Source: Clostridium sp. CAG:448
Lineage (GTDB): Bacteria; Bacillota; Clostridia; Oscillospirales; CAG-272
Direction of reading: 5' to 3'
Assembly (NCBI GenBank): GCA_000433415.1
Contig: FR890562.1
Coordinates: forward strand, 1-5,610
DNA: 5,610 nucleotides
Positions within the stretch are counted from its first letter, which is position 1, and the number at the start of each line of letters is the position of its first letter. The notes beneath the pieces are model-generated. The model had not been told where the DNA came from and did not search any database. It was given only the letters and a program-made list of their open reading frames with translations. The translations under genes and the position numbers were made by a program. Shown piece after piece: positions 4,714-5,610 of the stretch.

Positions 4714-5610
4714 GTGCTGAAAACAATAAAACCCGACCGGCATTACAGCCTTGCCTGCGCCACCAGCATGGGGGTGCGGATCACTCCCGAAGATCGGATG
4801 GCAGTGCAGAACAGTAACCGTTTTTATATGCAGGCAACCAGTGCGGAAACCAACGTGCTGAATGTTGCCTCCTCCCTGGGGCTTCCCTGCCTTGCCATGA
4901 CAAAATTCGTTGCAGGCAGTCCGATTGCCGCCTTTATTAAAGGAGAACTGCGCAAGCGCGGGATCAATTATACCGACATTGAAGTGCCGCAGGGAGGTCC
5001 CTGGGGATACCGGCACCAGTTCAACATCGCGGACAGCGGATTCGGTCTGCGTGCGCCGCGGGTATGGAATGACCGTGCCGGCGAGATCGGCAGAACCCTG
5101 TGCGCCGCGGATTTCGACCTTGACCGCATCTTTGTCCGCGACGGCGTGGGCATTCTGCACCTGTCCGGACTGATCGCCGCCATGAGCGAGGAAACCACTG
5201 CAGCCTGCCTTGCCATTGCCAAAAAAGCCAAGGAAAACGGCAGTCTGATCAGCTTTGACCTCAATTACCGCGCCACCTTCTGGAAAGGGCGCGAGGAGGA
5301 ACTGCGCAGCGCCTTTCGCAGCATTGCGTCCCTTGCCGATATTCTGGTCGGCAATGAGGAAGACTTTCAGCTCTGCCTCGGATTGGAGGGTCCTGCAACC
5401 GGCGGCGAGGGGCTGGAAGGAAAGATTGACGGTTTTGTCGGCATGATCCGCCGTGCGCAGGCTGCCTACCCGCAGGTCAGCGTGTTCGCCACCACACTGC
5501 GACAGGTGCTGAATGCCAACGAACATCTGTGGGGTGCGATTCTGCTTGCAGACGGGCAGATTTACCGGGAAATGCCCCGCCCGATCCGGGTAATGGACCG
5601 CATCGGCGGC
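4714..5610 (+). CDS. PfkB-family sugar kinase, 2-keto-3-deoxygluconate kinase-like (3' end outside window)
   Basis: The frame starts at GTG 4714 and runs to the last base, giving 299 residues. The ribokinase/PfkB fold is recognisable: AETNVLNVASSLGLP (44-58), SPIAAFIKGELRKRGI (69-84), the substrate-loop region GYRHQFNIADSG (98-109), HLSGLIAAMS (149-158), the conserved FDLNYRATFW (181-190), GNEEDFQLCLG (213-223), FATTLR (258-263), and DRIGG (295-299). The last motif precedes the catalytic GD/GDS and C-terminal ATP-site helix, which the window cuts off. FDLNYR..FW, TLR and the W-G-A-I-L segment are closest to KDG kinases, which phosphorylate 2-keto-3-deoxygluconate on the Entner-Doudoroff/uronate route. 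The usual N-terminal GE and GG motifs are replaced (see findings), so the substrate may differ. It is transcribed divergently from the lipoprotein gene. Confidence 0.88.
   Translation, partial: MLKTIKPDRHYSLACATSMGVRITPEDRMAVQNSNRFYMQATSAETNVLNVASSLGLPCLAMTKFVAGSPIAAFIKGELRKRGINYTDIEVPQGGPWGYRHQFNIADSGFGLRAPRVWNDRAGEIGRTLCAADFDLDRIFVRDGVGILHLSGLIAAMSEETTAACLAIAKKAKENGSLISFDLNYRATFWKGREEELRSAFRSIASLADILVGNEEDFQLCLGLEGPATGGEGLEGKIDGFVGMIRRAQAAYPQVSVFATTLRQVLNANEHLWGAILLADGQIYREMPRPIRVMDRIGG

Noticed and set aside
4588..5526. A 312-codon open frame on the - strand antisense to the sugar kinase
   Set aside because: The + strand carries clear PfkB motifs over the whole stretch, with a promoter and ribosome binding site. 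The minus frame shows no domain and runs across the kinase promoter.

Overview
The window looks like chromosomal DNA of a Gram-positive anaerobe of the class Clostridia, probably a gut or rumen Oscillospiraceae/Lachnospiraceae-type organism. The reasons are strong AGGAGG-like ribosome binding sites, TTGACA/extended -10 promoters, a lipoprotein with a Thr/Glu/Gly-rich linker, a surface-protein tail of the Cys-Gly plus membrane helix plus Lys/Arg kind, and protein sequences most like clostridial homologues. This assignment is an inference from recalled family sequences. No RNA genes, CRISPR arrays, insertion sequences or phage genes are visible.

Layout. (1) Bases 3-125, + strand: the last 40 codons of a membrane-anchored surface or exported protein. 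A strong hairpin (131-166) follows it and also ends the convergent operon from the right. (2) Bases 227-2725, - strand: a two-gene operon, glycerol kinase (glpK) then a monoacylglycerol-lipase-like alpha/beta hydrolase, read from a near-consensus promoter at 2755-2783. (3) Bases 2919-4403, - strand: a lipoprotein with a TIM-barrel, glycoside-hydrolase-like domain. It has its own promoter (4456-4484) and a 13-bp hairpin terminator (2832-2863). (4) Bases 4404-4713: a 310-bp divergent intergenic region with two back-to-back promoters and possible operator-like repeats. (5) Bases 4714-5610, + strand: a PfkB-family sugar kinase related to 2-keto-3-deoxygluconate kinase, cut off by the window edge just before its catalytic GD motif.

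How the genes fit together. The lipase would free glycerol from monoacylglycerols and GlpK would trap it as glycerol 3-phosphate, so the operon reads as a small glycerol-salvage module. The lipoprotein probably acts outside the cell on glycans, and the divergent kinase phosphorylates a sugar or sugar acid inside. A shared carbohydrate theme is plausible but not proven.

I see no clearly new multi-gene system. The points most worth a second look are the non-LPXTG tail at 3-125, the unusual active-site layout of the lipoprotein barrel, the sugar kinase that lacks the usual GE and GG motifs, and a GlpK whose regulatory-histidine position appears to be Glu.
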